In this document: piece by piece, positions 33,616 to 43,025 of the stretch
How the letters are laid out: the number at the start of each line of letters is the position of its first letter
Position numbering within the stretch: the first letter of the stretch is position 1
NCBI RefSeq assembly: GCF_000247475.1
Contig: NZ_AHZC01000110.1
Location: 1 to 51,941 of the forward strand
Direction: 5' to 3'
DNA from: Rhizobium sp. PDO1-076
GTDB lineage: Bacteria > Pseudomonadota > Alphaproteobacteria > Rhizobiales > Rhizobiaceae
DNA length: 51,941 nucleotides
Program-made: the position numbers and the translations under genes
Notes under the pieces: generated by a model
What the model saw: the letters and a program-made list of their open reading frames with translations, nothing else
Told to the model about the DNA's origin: nothing
Databases searched by the model: none

Positions 33616-34269
33616 TCAGATTTCATTGTGGAACAGGGACAGGAAAAGGTTCAGGCGCTCGTGTCGCTCCGTGGCCAGTCCGCGGCCGGTCGCCGTCTGG
33701 AAGCCATCGGAGAGCGTCAGCAGCTTGGCCGGGAAGTGGTCGATTGCAAAACGCCGGTCGTCGAGCGGTCGGTTTTTCGCTTCCGGGTCGGTCGGGTCAT
33801 AGAGGCCGGAGCCCATCCGGCCGGCAATATAGAAGCAGCGTGCCACGCCGACCATGCCGATCGCATCGAGCCTGTCGGCATCCTGCAGGATTTTCGCTTC
33901 GATGCTTTCCGGCGCGATATTGGCGGAAAAGCTGTGCGTCAGGATGGCATGGGCGACGGCGGCGATGCGGGCAGCGTCCCAGCCGAGACCGGCCAGGATG
34001 CCGGAAGCCTTGTCTGCGGCCAGCCTGGATGCCTGTGAACGCAGCGGCGAATTCTTCTCGACGGCAACGCAATCATGCAGCAGCACGGCTGCGGCCAGAA
34101 CCTCGCCATCGCTGCCTTCGCCCGCATGGATGCGCATCGCATTGCGGAACACCCGGTGGATATGGGCGATGTCATGCGAACCGTCATCGCTGTCCGTCGC
34201 ATGCGGCAGCAGATGCACAGCCAGGGCATCGAAGGGCGCGAATGCGGTTGCGGTCAGTGTCTCGGCCAT
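33616..34269 (-). CDS. HD-domain phosphohydrolase
   Basis: The 217-residue protein has the HD metal-site order: His in SHDIAHIHRVFRNA (32-38), His65-Asp66 in AAAVLLHDCVAV, His residues in AHAILTHSFSA, and an Asp in ILQDADRLDAIG. This matches YedJ-type HD hydrolases, metal-dependent phosphohydrolases of unknown physiological substrate. The start at 34269 (MAETLT) is preferred; longer in-frame starts lack support. DUF2339 is 62 bases upstream and MOSC 7 bases downstream on the same strand. Confidence 0.85.
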   Translation of the reverse strand: MAETLTATAFAPFDALAVHLLPHATDSDDGSHDIAHIHRVFRNAMRIHAGEGSDGEVLAAAVLLHDCVAVEKNSPLRSQASRLAADKASGILAGLGWDAARIAAVAHAILTHSFSANIAPESIEAKILQDADRLDAIGMVGVARCFYIAGRMGSGLYDPTDPEAKNRPLDDRRFAIDHFPAKLLTLSDGFQTATGRGLATERHERLNLFLSLFHNEI

Positions 34270-34331
34270 GATGATTCCATGCGGTTGTGGCGCGTCATTT
34301 AGACCAGTCGAACCGTCTCTAGCAATTGCAC

Positions 34332-37136
34332 TCAACTTTTCTCTGCAACCTCTTCGACCGGTGCCGATGCGATCTCCTCATTGTCCCGGACCGGCCTGCT
34401 GCTGAGGATCTTCTGGTAGAACAGGCCGATGCCGATCAGCACCACGCCAAGCCCGATGAAGGACAGGGCCCTGAGCACGCCTTCGAGATTGCTCATGTCG
34501 ATCAGAAACGCCTTGCCGACCGACAGCATGACCAGCACCGCAGAGGCAATGCGCAGGCTGCGGGCATTCAGCCGGGAGCCGAGCACCAGAAGCCCGACGC
34601 CGATCATAAGCCATGCGACGGAATAGCTGTAGGTCTCAGCCTGCAGGAAGCCCTTCCATTCGGCGATGAATTCGCCCTGCCAGAAGCGGCGCACGCTAAG
34701 CGTCACCCAGGCAAAGCCAAGGGCCGCGGCACTGATCGCCAGGAGCGTCACATAGGGCAGGGGCCGCTTGTCGCGGGCATACAGGGCCAGCCCGGCATAG
34801 GCGAGGCCGGGCAACAGGTAGCCGATGAAAAGCAGGTTGATCAACGGCCAGTTGCCGGTGCTTTCACCGGTAAAGAACGGGTTCAGCGCGCCGAGATGGG
34901 CGGTCAGCACCTGTAGCATCGACACCACACCAGCCGCCATCGATCCGTACCGGAATACCGGGCTCGGTGATTTCAGGTCGAGCGTCATCATGATGCCGGA
35001 AAGGCCGATGAACAGCAGTGTGTAGATCGATTGTTCGCCAAGCGTCGGCACGCTGTCGTCGAGCACGCCACCATTCATCGCATGGCGAATGAGGATGGCG
35101 ACAGCCAGAAGGCCGAGCAGGCTGGCAATCGCCTGCAAGGCGTTGCGCACCCGCACGCCCGGCCAGCGGCGCAATTCATAGGCTGCCACTGCGGCCAGAA
35201 GCGCCGGGATGCCGTAGCCGGGCAGAAGGGCATTGAGGAAGGGCGTCTTGCCCAGCGCGTCCGCTCCAACGAGCGTCGGCTCCCAGCCGATTCGCACAAG
35301 CACGCCCACCGAGGTCGCCGCCATCATCCACGGCAATCCGCTCCAGGGACGCAGGCGTGTTGCCATCAGGAAGGCAAAGCCGAGTACAGAGAGAAGGACG
35401 GTCGTGACGATGCCGTCGGTCAGCGCATGCAGGGCGAACGCAAAAGCTGCGAAACTGCCGGCGATCAACAGGTCCCGGGCGCGCCGCAGGTCATTCTGTC
35501 GATCGATCTTGCCGATCGCCTCGGCCGCAGCAATCAGCACGAGACCGACCGCAATCCCGTAGAGCCCATGCGTCCAGTCGCGGCTGTAGACGCCGTAGAA
35601 GACGAAGCTGACTGCGGCGAGCACGGTCGGAACGGTGGCCGCAATGCCCGCCCAGAGCGTGGCAAAGATCGGATCGGCAGCACAGCGGCGGCGGATAAAG
35701 GCAATGCCGAGCAGCAGGAAGATCCCGCCGAGCCCGAGAGAGACGATGATTTGCAGCCCGCCAAGGCTGGGCAGAGGCACGGTGCCGCCGCTGGCAGAGT
35801 CCAGCATCCAAAGAATATCCATCGTCAATGCGGCTTCGGTCAGGACAACGAGCACGGCGCTGAATGCCGAAAGCACGGCCGGCCAGAATGCGCCGTGACG
35901 GGCAGCACCGGCCGCCGCAAGCGAAGCGATCAGTGCCGCCGAGGCATAGAGCGGAAACAGATCTACCACGCTGCCGACGAACAGAAGCGTCAGCGCTGGC
36001 AAGATCACGGCAAGCGCCATCGTGATGTCGAGGCCGATGGCGGCGCGGATGGCGAGTTTGCCGAGATTGTCCCAGGACACGGCCGTGTTCTCTGTCTCGG
36101 CGCTGAGCGTCGTGCCCGGCCAGATCAGCAGCCAGCTGGCGACCATGGCAATCAGCGCCAGCGTCACCGGGGTCAGGTCGGCAGGGCCGCTGAAAGCGAT
36201 GTAGACAAGCGCCCAGAGGCCGAGCCCGGCATGGGCGATCGAGGGCACGATATGCCAGCCACGGAAGCGCGAGGCGAAAGCCGTGGCAATCAGCGAGACC
36301 GTCAGGAAGCCAAACAGCGTCCACGGGCTTGGTGATGTGCTGGACACCAGCGCCGGCGTAATCATCGAGCCAGCCAGACCCAGCCCGGCCAACGCCTGGC
36401 CATGCAGCATCGACAGACCAAGTACGGCAAAGGCAACCAGCGACAGAAGCAGGAAGGCGCCGGTCGCGCCGATGAACTCGTAGACACCATGCGCCGCATA
36501 GATCGCGCCGAATAGCGTCAAGGCTCCGGCGGCCGTCAGGATGCCGGGGATCATTGCGCTTTCATGCAGGGCTGCCATCTTCGGCAGTGCCTTGCGCCGG
36601 ACGAGTTCGCCACCGGCAATCAGCAGCAGACCGAACAGGGCGGCGAGCGTCAGCCGGACAGCCGGGCCAAGCAGACCGCTTTCGATCGAGTAACGCACGA
36701 GAAACAGGCCGCCGAGCGCCAGCGCCAGGCCACCCGCCCAGACGGCCCAGCGTGCACCGAGCAGGTTTTCCAAGGTGTCGGTTTTGGTGGCGGACGTCGC
36801 GCGCGCTGCCACGGTCTCAGGTTGCGATGCGCTGGCGGTTGCCTCGTCAACGGCTTGCTCGCGCGCCGCGATATCCATGCCTGCGTCCGGTTCGCCGGCG
36901 TCTGGGGCGGCGACCATGGGCATCTGGTCCGGCGTTTGCCCTTCAACGTCGTTCGATGCTGCGCCCGGTGCCGTCTCCGTCGAAGCCACCGTCGTCACGG
37001 CTGTGGCTGGATGCACCATCACCAACCGTTCGTTCAGGCTGGCCACATCGCTTTCGAGCTTGGCAATCCGTTTGCTCGCCCCGCGCTGGGTGGTGAACAG
37101 GATGCCGACAAGGATCAGGATCAGGATTTCGAGCAT
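34332..37136 (-). CDS. Large DUF2339 multi-pass membrane protein
   Basis: The 934-residue protein starts with one membrane segment (LEILILILVGILFTTQ), then a short coiled-coil region (KRIAKLESDVASLNERL), then an Ala/Thr/Pro-rich linker to about residue 130. The DUF2339 hallmark follows: 'ENLLGARWAVWAGGLALALGGLFLVRYSIESGLLGP'. From there about 25-28 hydrophobic segments run to the end. The C-terminus is acidic (PVEEVAEKS). Function unknown; one of the largest membrane proteins of the window. The start at 37136 is chosen because the hydrophobic helix begins there. Confidence 0.85.
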   Translation of the reverse strand: MLEILILILVGILFTTQRGASKRIAKLESDVASLNERLVMVHPATAVTTVASTETAPGAASNDVEGQTPDQMPMVAAPDAGEPDAGMDIAAREQAVDEATASASQPETVAARATSATKTDTLENLLGARWAVWAGGLALALGGLFLVRYSIESGLLGPAVRLTLAALFGLLLIAGGELVRRKALPKMAALHESAMIPGILTAAGALTLFGAIYAAHGVYEFIGATGAFLLLSLVAFAVLGLSMLHGQALAGLGLAGSMITPALVSSTSPSPWTLFGFLTVSLIATAFASRFRGWHIVPSIAHAGLGLWALVYIAFSGPADLTPVTLALIAMVASWLLIWPGTTLSAETENTAVSWDNLGKLAIRAAIGLDITMALAVILPALTLLFVGSVVDLFPLYASAALIASLAAAGAARHGAFWPAVLSAFSAVLVVLTEAALTMDILWMLDSASGGTVPLPSLGGLQIIVSLGLGGIFLLLGIAFIRRRCAADPIFATLWAGIAATVPTVLAAVSFVFYGVYSRDWTHGLYGIAVGLVLIAAAEAIGKIDRQNDLRRARDLLIAGSFAAFAFALHALTDGIVTTVLLSVLGFAFLMATRLRPWSGLPWMMAATSVGVLVRIGWEPTLVGADALGKTPFLNALLPGYGIPALLAAVAAYELRRWPGVRVRNALQAIASLLGLLAVAILIRHAMNGGVLDDSVPTLGEQSIYTLLFIGLSGIMMTLDLKSPSPVFRYGSMAAGVVSMLQVLTAHLGALNPFFTGESTGNWPLINLLFIGYLLPGLAYAGLALYARDKRPLPYVTLLAISAAALGFAWVTLSVRRFWQGEFIAEWKGFLQAETYSYSVAWLMIGVGLLVLGSRLNARSLRIASAVLVMLSVGKAFLIDMSNLEGVLRALSFIGLGVVLIGIGLFYQKILSSRPVRDNEEIASAPVEEVAEKS

Positions 37137-37315
37137 GCGGCCTCGTGTTGGGTGCTTTGGTTGCCACAACACTAGCGTTTTTCAGCAGCAGTGAAAGAGC
37201 GCTTGGTCACGCGGGCCGTCGGTGTCCGACATGACGTTTATGCAAACGCGCTTGCATTCCGATGCGAAACTTCCTAAATCGAGGTCACCGGCAGCAGCCG
37301 GTTTTCTTTGGATTT

Positions 37316-37340
37316 TATTATGCTCATAGTGAGCATAATA
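37316..37340. promoter_or_regulatory. Palindromic operator upstream of nadA, probable NadQ site
   Basis: TATTATGCTCA-TAG-TGAGCATAATA is a perfect dyad with 11-bp arms and a 3-bp spacer, ending 18 bases before the nadA start. Its position would block transcription or early elongation. NAD synthesis genes in Rhizobiales are known to be repressed by NadQ, and a NadQ-type gene lies at 42045-43025. Confidence 0.8.
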
Positions 37341-37358
37341 GTGGGAGGAGAGGCCGCC

Positions 37359-38438
37359 ATGGAAGACGTTAGAGCCCTGAGGGCCGATCCGGCCAAGGCA
37401 TTGTCGCGTAGCGCAGCCGAGCGTTTCGGCGTGCTGGATCGTCCGGACCTGAGCTACTCCCCGGCCGTCGCCAAGGAAACCGCGCATCTCTATGACAAGG
37501 TGAAGGATTTCATTCCGGCGATCGAATGGCCGGTGTTTGCGCCCTATATCCATGCGATCAATCGCATCAAGAAGGAGCGCGGCGCGGTCATCCTCGCTCA
37601 CAATTACCAGACGCCGGAGATCTTCCACTGCGTCGCCGACATCAAGGGCGATTCGCTGCAACTCGCCCGCGATGCGGTGAGTGTCGATGCCGAGATCATC
37701 GTCCAGTGCGGCGTGCATTTCATGGCCGAGACCTCGAAACTGCTCAATCCGCAAAAGACCGTTCTCATCCCCGATGGCCGCGCCGGCTGTTCCCTGTCGG
37801 AATCGATTACCGGCGCCGATGTGCGGCTACTGCGCGAGCGTTATCCCGGCGTGCCTGTCGTCACCTATGTCAACACCTCCGCCGAGGTGAAGGCCGAGAC
37901 CGATATCTGCTGTACATCGGCGAATGCCGTCGACGTGGTCAACAGCTTCGACAGCGACACGGTCCTGTGCATCCCGGACGAATATCTGGCGATGAACGTC
38001 GCCAACCAGACGACCAAGAAGATCCTGACCTGGAAAGGCCATTGCGAGGTGCACGAGCGCTTCACGGCCGACGAACTGCTCGAATACAAGAAGGCCGATC
38101 CTCGCATCGAGATCGTCGCGCACCCGGAATGCCATCCGAGCGTGCTTGCGGTCTCCGACTATGCCGGCTCGACCAAGGGCATGATCGACTACGTCAAGAC
38201 GAATAGGCCGGCTCGCGTGCTGCTCGTCACCGAATGCTCGATGGCCTCGAACATCCAGGTCGAACTGCCCGACGTCGATTTCGTCAAGCCGTGCAACCTC
38301 TGTCCGCATATGAAGCGGATCACCCTGCCGAAGATCCTCGACAGCCTGCTCTATATGACGGAGGAGGTGACCGTGGATCCGGCGATTGCCGACCGCGCGC
38401 GCCTGGCAGTCGAGCGGATGGTGAATTTGAAGAATTAG
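37359..38438 (+). CDS. nadA: Quinolinate synthase A
   Basis: A 359-residue [4Fe-4S] enzyme that condenses iminoaspartate with dihydroxyacetone phosphate to quinolinate. Three-fold repeat with characteristic motifs: [42 protein letters not shown] with a cluster Cys, [21 protein letters not shown] with a second, and [15 protein letters not shown] with the third. The start at 37359 has GGGAGGAG 9 bases upstream; a longer in-frame start at 37308 would place the operator inside the coding region and is rejected. First gene of nadABC. Confidence 0.96.
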   Translation: MEDVRALRADPAKALSRSAAERFGVLDRPDLSYSPAVAKETAHLYDKVKDFIPAIEWPVFAPYIHAINRIKKERGAVILAHNYQTPEIFHCVADIKGDSLQLARDAVSVDAEIIVQCGVHFMAETSKLLNPQKTVLIPDGRAGCSLSESITGADVRLLRERYPGVPVVTYVNTSAEVKAETDICCTSANAVDVVNSFDSDTVLCIPDEYLAMNVANQTTKKILTWKGHCEVHERFTADELLEYKKADPRIEIVAHPECHPSVLAVSDYAGSTKGMIDYVKTNRPARVLLVTECSMASNIQVELPDVDFVKPCNLCPHMKRITLPKILDSLLYMTEEVTVDPAIADRARLAVERMVNLKN

Positions 38439-38469
38439 GAATGCCCGGCCGGTGCTGGGGGAGGCAGAC

Positions 38470-40062
38470 ATGGCAATCAATCTTGAATCGATGCGGCCGC
38501 AGTCCTGGCAGGGCATTGACGACATCGTCATCGTCGGCGGTGGGCTGGCAGGGCTGTTCTGCGCCCTGAAGCTGAGCCCGCGTCCGGTCACGATCCTGGC
38601 GGCAGCACCGATCGGGCAGGGCGCGTCCTCTGCCTGGGCGCAGGGCGGCATTGCCGCTGCGATGAGCCCAGGCGACAGTTTCGACAAGCACCTGGCCGAC
38701 ACGGTTGCCGCCGGTGCCGGGATCGTCGAGGAAAAGATCGCCCGGCTTATGATCTCTGAAGGCCCGGACCGCATTCACGATCTTCTCGCCTATGGCGTGC
38801 CGTTCGATCGCGATCTGGAGGGGCATTTGCTCTTGTCGCGCGAGGCTGCCCATTCCGAACGCCGCATCGTCCGCGTCGCCGGCGACCGCGCCGGTGGGGC
38901 GATCATGGAGGCGCTGATCGCGGCGGTGCGCCGCACGCCGTCGATCCGTGTCATGGAAGGATACGTCGTCGAGGAACTGATCGCCGAGGGGCGCTTCGTT
39001 TCCGGTGTGATCGCCCGCCCCGATGCCGGCCAGTCGAAGAGCCGCGTTGCCTTTCCCGCCCGCGCCGTCGTGCTGTGCTCCGGTGGCGTCGGCCATCTTT
39101 ACAAGGTGACCACCAACCCGCCGGAAGCGCGCGGCACCGGCGTCGGCATGGCCGCCAAGGCGGGTGCCACGCTGGCCGATGCAGAATTCGTCCAGTTCCA
39201 TCCGACGGCCATCGATATCGGCCACGATCCGGCACCGCTGGCAACCGAAGCCTTGCGCGGCGACGGCGCGGTCCTGGTCAACAAGGCCGGCCATCGCTTC
39301 ATGACTGACCTGCATCCCGACGCCGAACTGGCGCCGCGCGACATCGTCGCGCGTGGCGTTTTCGCCGAGGTTTCGGCCGGGCGTGGCGCCTTCCTCGATT
39401 GCACAAAGGCGGTCGGCAGTCATTTTTCCACGCAATTCCCGACCGTCTATGCCTCCTGCATCGCTGCTGGCATCGATCCCGTCATGCAGCCGATCCCGGT
39501 CGTGCCGGCAGTGCACTATCATATGGGCGGTGTGGCGGTGGACGCCGATGGCCGCACGTCGCTCGATGGCCTGTGGGCCGCCGGCGAAGTGACCTCCACC
39601 GGCGTGCACGGTGCCAATCGCCTGGCCTCCAATTCGCTGCTCGAAGCGGTGGTCTTTGCCGGCCGCATCGCCGATCATATCAAGGGCCTGCTGCCGGAGG
39701 CGACGCTGTACGAATGGCCGAAGACGGCGGGTGAAAATGATGACCTGGTGACCATCGAAGACAGTCGGCAGTTGAAGACGCTGCGTCAGTTGATGAGCGC
39801 CCATGCGGGCGTCATTCGCGACGCGGAAGGGCTGAAGAAACTGATCCGCGAGATTGCCCGCCTGGAGCGGGAAAACAGCCGTGTCCGCTTCAGCAATATG
39901 GCGGCCGTCGCCAAGCTGATCGCGGTCGGCGCCCTGCAGCGCACCGAAAGCCGCGGCGCCCATATGCGGTCTGATTTCCCCCAAATCAGCGACACCCAGC
40001 GCCACCGCACCTATATGACCCTCAAGGATGCCGATCGCATCGTTGCCGAGATCATCGGCTGA
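38470..40062 (+). CDS. nadB: L-aspartate oxidase
   Basis: A 530-residue flavoenzyme oxidising L-aspartate to iminoaspartate, the substrate of NadA. FAD motif [16 protein letters not shown] near residue 21. The succinate-dehydrogenase/fumarate-reductase family pieces follow: [18 protein letters not shown]-like [19 protein letters not shown] (FHPTAIDIG), [17 protein letters not shown], and [19 protein letters not shown]. The start is the ATG at 38470, 31 bases after nadA; an upstream GTG is unlikely. Length equals the family norm. Co-transcribed with nadA and nadC. Confidence 0.95.
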   Translation: MAINLESMRPQSWQGIDDIVIVGGGLAGLFCALKLSPRPVTILAAAPIGQGASSAWAQGGIAAAMSPGDSFDKHLADTVAAGAGIVEEKIARLMISEGPDRIHDLLAYGVPFDRDLEGHLLLSREAAHSERRIVRVAGDRAGGAIMEALIAAVRRTPSIRVMEGYVVEELIAEGRFVSGVIARPDAGQSKSRVAFPARAVVLCSGGVGHLYKVTTNPPEARGTGVGMAAKAGATLADAEFVQFHPTAIDIGHDPAPLATEALRGDGAVLVNKAGHRFMTDLHPDAELAPRDIVARGVFAEVSAGRGAFLDCTKAVGSHFSTQFPTVYASCIAAGIDPVMQPIPVVPAVHYHMGGVAVDADGRTSLDGLWAAGEVTSTGVHGANRLASNSLLEAVVFAGRIADHIKGLLPEATLYEWPKTAGENDDLVTIEDSRQLKTLRQLMSAHAGVIRDAEGLKKLIREIARLERENSRVRFSNMAAVAKLIAVGALQRTESRGAHMRSDFPQISDTQRHRTYMTLKDADRIVAEIIG

Positions 40063-40082
40063 GACAGGAAAAGGACAGCATT

Positions 40083-40988
40083 ATGACCGGCAGCTTTCGT
40101 CCCGAACTCTCGCCCCTGATGGTTGACGATCTCGTCCGTGCGGCCCTTCTGGAAGATCTCGGTCGCGCTGGCGATATCACCACCTATGCGACGATCGGCC
40201 CGGAAAAGAAGGCGCTTGCCGCGATGAACAGCCGGGAGCATGGCGTGGTCGCCGGCCTGCCGCTGGCGCGCGCCGCGTTTCGCCTGCTGGATCCGGAGCT
40301 GCGTTTCGAGGCGCTTGTCGCCGATGGTGACCGCGTGGTGCCCGGCCAGCCGCTGGCGCGGGTCGAAGGCCCGGCGCGTGCCGTGTTGTCTGCGGAGCGG
40401 GTCGCGCTGAACTTCCTCATGCATCTCTCCGGCGTTGCCAGCTATACCGCCCGTTTCGCCGATGAGATCGCCCATACCAGCGCCCGCGTGACCTGCACAC
40501 GAAAGACCCTGCCGGGCCTGCGGTCGGTGGAGAAATATGCAGTACGGCTCGGCGGCGGCTCGAACCATCGTTACGGTCTGGATGATGCAATCCTGATCAA
40601 GGACAATCACATCGCCGTTTCCGGCGGCGTCGCATCCGCGATCTGCGCCGCCCGTGCCTATGCCGGCCACCTAGTCAAGGTCGAGGTGGAGGTCGATGGG
40701 CTGGAGCAGATGCGCGAAGCGCTTGCGGCCCGGCCCGATGCAATTCTGCTCGACAATATGGCTCCGGACATGCTGCGCGAGGCGGTGGAAATCAACCGCA
40801 AGCGTCACGGCCTGTCGGTCGAAGCCTATGGCGAAATCTCCGCCCGGATCGCGCTGGAAGCTTCGGGCAATGTCAATCTCCAGACCATCAAAGCCATCGC
40901 GGAGACGGGCGTCGATTACATCTCGACTTCGAAGATAACCATGGCTGCCCCGACGCTGGACGTCGGTCTGGATATCGAACTCGAATAA
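40083..40988 (+). CDS. nadC: Nicotinate-nucleotide pyrophosphorylase (carboxylating)
   Basis: A 301-residue quinolinate phosphoribosyltransferase that makes nicotinate mononucleotide, CO2 and pyrophosphate. Signature: NFLMHLSGVASYTARFADE, CTRKTLPGLRSVEKYAVRLGGGSNHRYGLDDAILIKDNHIA, VEVEVDGLEQMREAL, ILLDNMAPDMLREAV, EASGNVNLQTIKAIAETGVDYISTSKIT. AGGAAAAGGA lies ahead of the ATG, 20 bases after nadB. Completes the nadABC operon. Confidence 0.96.
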   Translation: MTGSFRPELSPLMVDDLVRAALLEDLGRAGDITTYATIGPEKKALAAMNSREHGVVAGLPLARAAFRLLDPELRFEALVADGDRVVPGQPLARVEGPARAVLSAERVALNFLMHLSGVASYTARFADEIAHTSARVTCTRKTLPGLRSVEKYAVRLGGGSNHRYGLDDAILIKDNHIAVSGGVASAICAARAYAGHLVKVEVEVDGLEQMREALAARPDAILLDNMAPDMLREAVEINRKRHGLSVEAYGEISARIALEASGNVNLQTIKAIAETGVDYISTSKITMAAPTLDVGLDIELE

Positions 40989-41231
40989 TTTTGGTACCTA
41001 AGAGGACTATATTTTTTGAGGCATCCTGCCGTCAGGTCCCAAACTGTTATTGCTTAATTAATATTTATCAATGTCTTGGCTGAATATTAGCAGTGTGATG
41101 CGCTACTTATCAGGGGTGATTATTGGTTTTTGACGCCTCAGATCGAATCTCCTAGCCCGAAATCGTTCTCAGATTTTGTTTTTGCGTGCTGCGGATACAA
41201 ACATCGAAGCCTTTTTCATAAGGAGGTTTGT

Positions 41232-41825
41232 ATGACGAGTATTACATCTATGTCGGGCAGCGGAACCGCGGGCTCTACTATCTCTATTTCCAGCCTCGAT
41301 ACAAATGGCGACGGTGTCGTCAGCGCCGAGGAACTCGAAGCGGCCAAGCCTTCCCGAACTCAGGATCCGACCGTCGAGAGCGAAAATGCGGCGACAGGCA
41401 TGGCCTCCCAACTGACCAGCAGCCTGATCACCATGCTGCTCGAGAGCAGTGCCGGCCAAGCGGCGGGCAATCACCAGCAGGGCGAGCATGCACGCGACCT
41501 CTTTGCCACCATTGACGCAGATGCCGATGGCACGGTGACGCAGAACGAATTCGTTACCGGACGGCCGGCTGACATGAGTGAGCAAGAGGCAATCAGCCTG
41601 TTTTCCGCAGCCGACACTGAGGGAGTGGGTTCTCTGACCGAGGACCAGTTCCTCGAGGCTTTTGAGGTCAGTGGACCGCCAATCGCTGGGTCTCCGGTAG
41701 CAGACGCGGAATCCGGCGATGATGGTTCGACGATCAGCCTCCTCGACGTTCTCGACGAGATGCAGAAGGTGATCGACGCCTACCGTGAAAATGCCGGTGA
41801 GATAAAGGAAGTCGAACAGGCCTGA
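41232..41825 (+). CDS. EF-hand calcium-binding protein
   Basis: The 197-residue protein has two canonical EF-hand loops, DTNGDGVVSAEE (23-34) and DADADGTVTQNE (95-106). A third is degenerate, at about 128-139 (DTEGVGSLTEDQ: Val at position 5, Gln at 12). The segments between are rich in Ser, Ala and acidic residues. No signal peptide is visible, so it is cytoplasmic or exported by a leaderless route. AGGAGG lies 5 bases before the ATG, an unusually strong ribosome-binding site. It stands alone between nadC and the nadQ operon. Rhizobial EF-hand proteins of this kind have unclear roles; calcium buffering or sensing is inference. Confidence 0.82.
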   Translation: MTSITSMSGSGTAGSTISISSLDTNGDGVVSAEELEAAKPSRTQDPTVESENAATGMASQLTSSLITMLLESSAGQAAGNHQQGEHARDLFATIDADADGTVTQNEFVTGRPADMSEQEAISLFSAADTEGVGSLTEDQFLEAFEVSGPPIAGSPVADAESGDDGSTISLLDVLDEMQKVIDAYRENAGEIKEVEQA

Positions 41826-41830
41826 TAGCC

Positions 41831-41860
41831 AATGTCGGATTGTGGCGGCAGTCCGACATT
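41831..41860. terminator. Hairpin downstream of the EF-hand gene
   Basis: AATGTCGGA / TCCGACATT, a perfect 9-bp stem with a 12-base loop, begins 5 bases after the EF-hand stop. No U-run follows on the plus strand, so termination strength is doubtful. Confidence 0.5.
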
Positions 41861-41955
41861 CAGGCCGTCTTCGTCTCGGCGTCTTCGGATTGCCGAGGCA
41901 GGTTGACGGACGGAGCGAAGCCGTGATCCGTCACCTGCGGGAACGGAATGGACAT
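41860..41955 (-). CDS. Possible 31-residue peptide between the EF-hand and nadQ genes
   Basis: On the minus strand an ATG at 41955 opens 32 codons ending at 41860: MSIPFPQVTDHGFAPSVNLP, then RQSEDAETKTA. GGGAA lies 5-6 bases upstream, and a hairpin abuts the stop. It lies 89 bases after the nadQ stop, on the same strand. No family is recognisable, and such a short frame can arise by chance. Listed as a candidate only. Confidence 0.25.
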   Translation of the reverse strand: MSIPFPQVTDHGFAPSVNLPRQSEDAETKTA

Positions 41956-42044
41956 TCTGTTCCCGCCGAAGAATGCTGATCTCGGCGTTGGGGTCAAAAA
42001 TGCCATTTTTCAGGATGTTAAGTCGAGAAAGGCTCGGTTTGAGG

Positions 42045-43025
42045 TCAAGCTCCGGCGCGGCCGCCGAGTTTGAGGCCGGGCGCCGGTCTCTCTTCGAGAA
42101 TCTGACGCCGGAAGCGGAAGAGTGCTGCGGGGCGCCCACCCGTCGCCGATTGTGTCGAGCCGGTCGGTTCGACCAGTTCGGCACCCTCGACCAATCGACG
42201 AAAATTCTGTTTGTGCAAATGCCGGCCCGAGATCGCCTCGACGGTGGCCTGCAGGTCAGTCAGGGTGAATTCCGGCGGCATCAGTTCGAAGACCACCGGC
42301 CGGTATTTGATCTTACCGCGCAGCCGCGCCAGCGCCGTGGCCGCAATCCGCCGATGGTCGTGACGCATCGGAATGCCGAGCGCACCGGCAATCCGTCGCT
42401 GCGCCACGCGGCCGTCGAGTATGGCTTCATCCAGCACTCCCGCCTCGTAGAGCAGTTCGTAGCGCTCCAGAACCCGTTCCTCATCGAAGGGAAAATCATC
42501 GAGCCCGAAGGCAAGTTTCAGACGGGGCCGCCGTGCGATCAACGGTCCACCTGTAGTGGCCGTCATCGGTTCTTCCGCCCAGCGCTGAAGAGCAGGCAGG
42601 ATGACCTGATCCAGAACCAAAGGGCGACCCTGGCGCCAGTCCTCCCAGGGCAGGTAGCTATACCAGTCGCGCCACTTGGCTCCGGACGCCTCAAGTCGTG
42701 CGGCACGCTCCGTCTCCATGCGGGTCAAGGCCAGATAGCCGACAGAGACCACATGCGGTCCACGGTCGCCCGGCATCTTGTGCCGTCCGCGGTCGCCGAA
42801 TGTGTAGAGCTGTTCGATGTAACCGAGGTCGAGCGCGGTCTGAGCCTCGACCGTGTGGCGCAGCGACATTTCCATGGTCCGGTGTCGGGTCGGATCAAAA
42901 GGCCCAAACGGCAGGCCTTCCAGCACATTTTGGTGTCCGCCGACGACCAGCAGACGTGGGCTGCGCCCTGCCATCGCGACGATTGCGGCATTGAGCCCGA
43001 TCTCAATCTCGGCCGCAGCGCTCAT
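42045..43025 (-). CDS. nadQ: NAD-biosynthesis regulator, NadQ type (Nudix-like domain with winged helix)
   Basis: The 326-residue protein has an N-terminal and central Nudix-related part (GLNAAIVAMAGRSPRLLVVGG, then DLGYIEQLYTFGDRG and VVSVGYLALTRM) lacking a proper Nudix catalytic box, so it probably senses rather than hydrolyses. The C-terminal winged helix, PPEFTLTDLQATVEAISGRHLHKQNFRRLVEGAELVE (from about 245), is the same type as in NrtR regulators. Known family role, as I recall: repression of NAD synthesis genes in Rhizobiales. The palindrome before nadA is the obvious target. The start overlaps the stop of the tyrosine-phosphatase gene by 4 bases (ATGA). It is the last gene of the ygfZ-HD-PTP-nadQ operon. 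Confidence 0.75.
   Translation of the reverse strand: MSAAAEIEIGLNAAIVAMAGRSPRLLVVGGHQNVLEGLPFGPFDPTRHRTMEMSLRHTVEAQTALDLGYIEQLYTFGDRGRHKMPGDRGPHVVSVGYLALTRMETERAARLEASGAKWRDWYSYLPWEDWRQGRPLVLDQVILPALQRWAEEPMTATTGGPLIARRPRLKLAFGLDDFPFDEERVLERYELLYEAGVLDEAILDGRVAQRRIAGALGIPMRHDHRRIAATALARLRGKIKYRPVVFELMPPEFTLTDLQATVEAISGRHLHKQNFRRLVEGAELVEPTGSTQSATGGRPAALFRFRRQILEERPAPGLKLGGRAGA

Noticed and set aside
35031..36335. A 434-codon plus-strand frame
   Set aside because: It lies antisense inside the DUF2339 gene and is a low-complexity His/Arg/Gln/Glu shadow of GC-rich membrane codons.
37308..37358. Longer nadA start at 37308
   Set aside because: It would put the palindromic operator in the coding region; the start at 37359 has a strong ribosome-binding site.
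38320..40005. A 561-codon minus-strand frame
   Set aside because: It is antisense to nadB, whose plus-strand reading has all family motifs.
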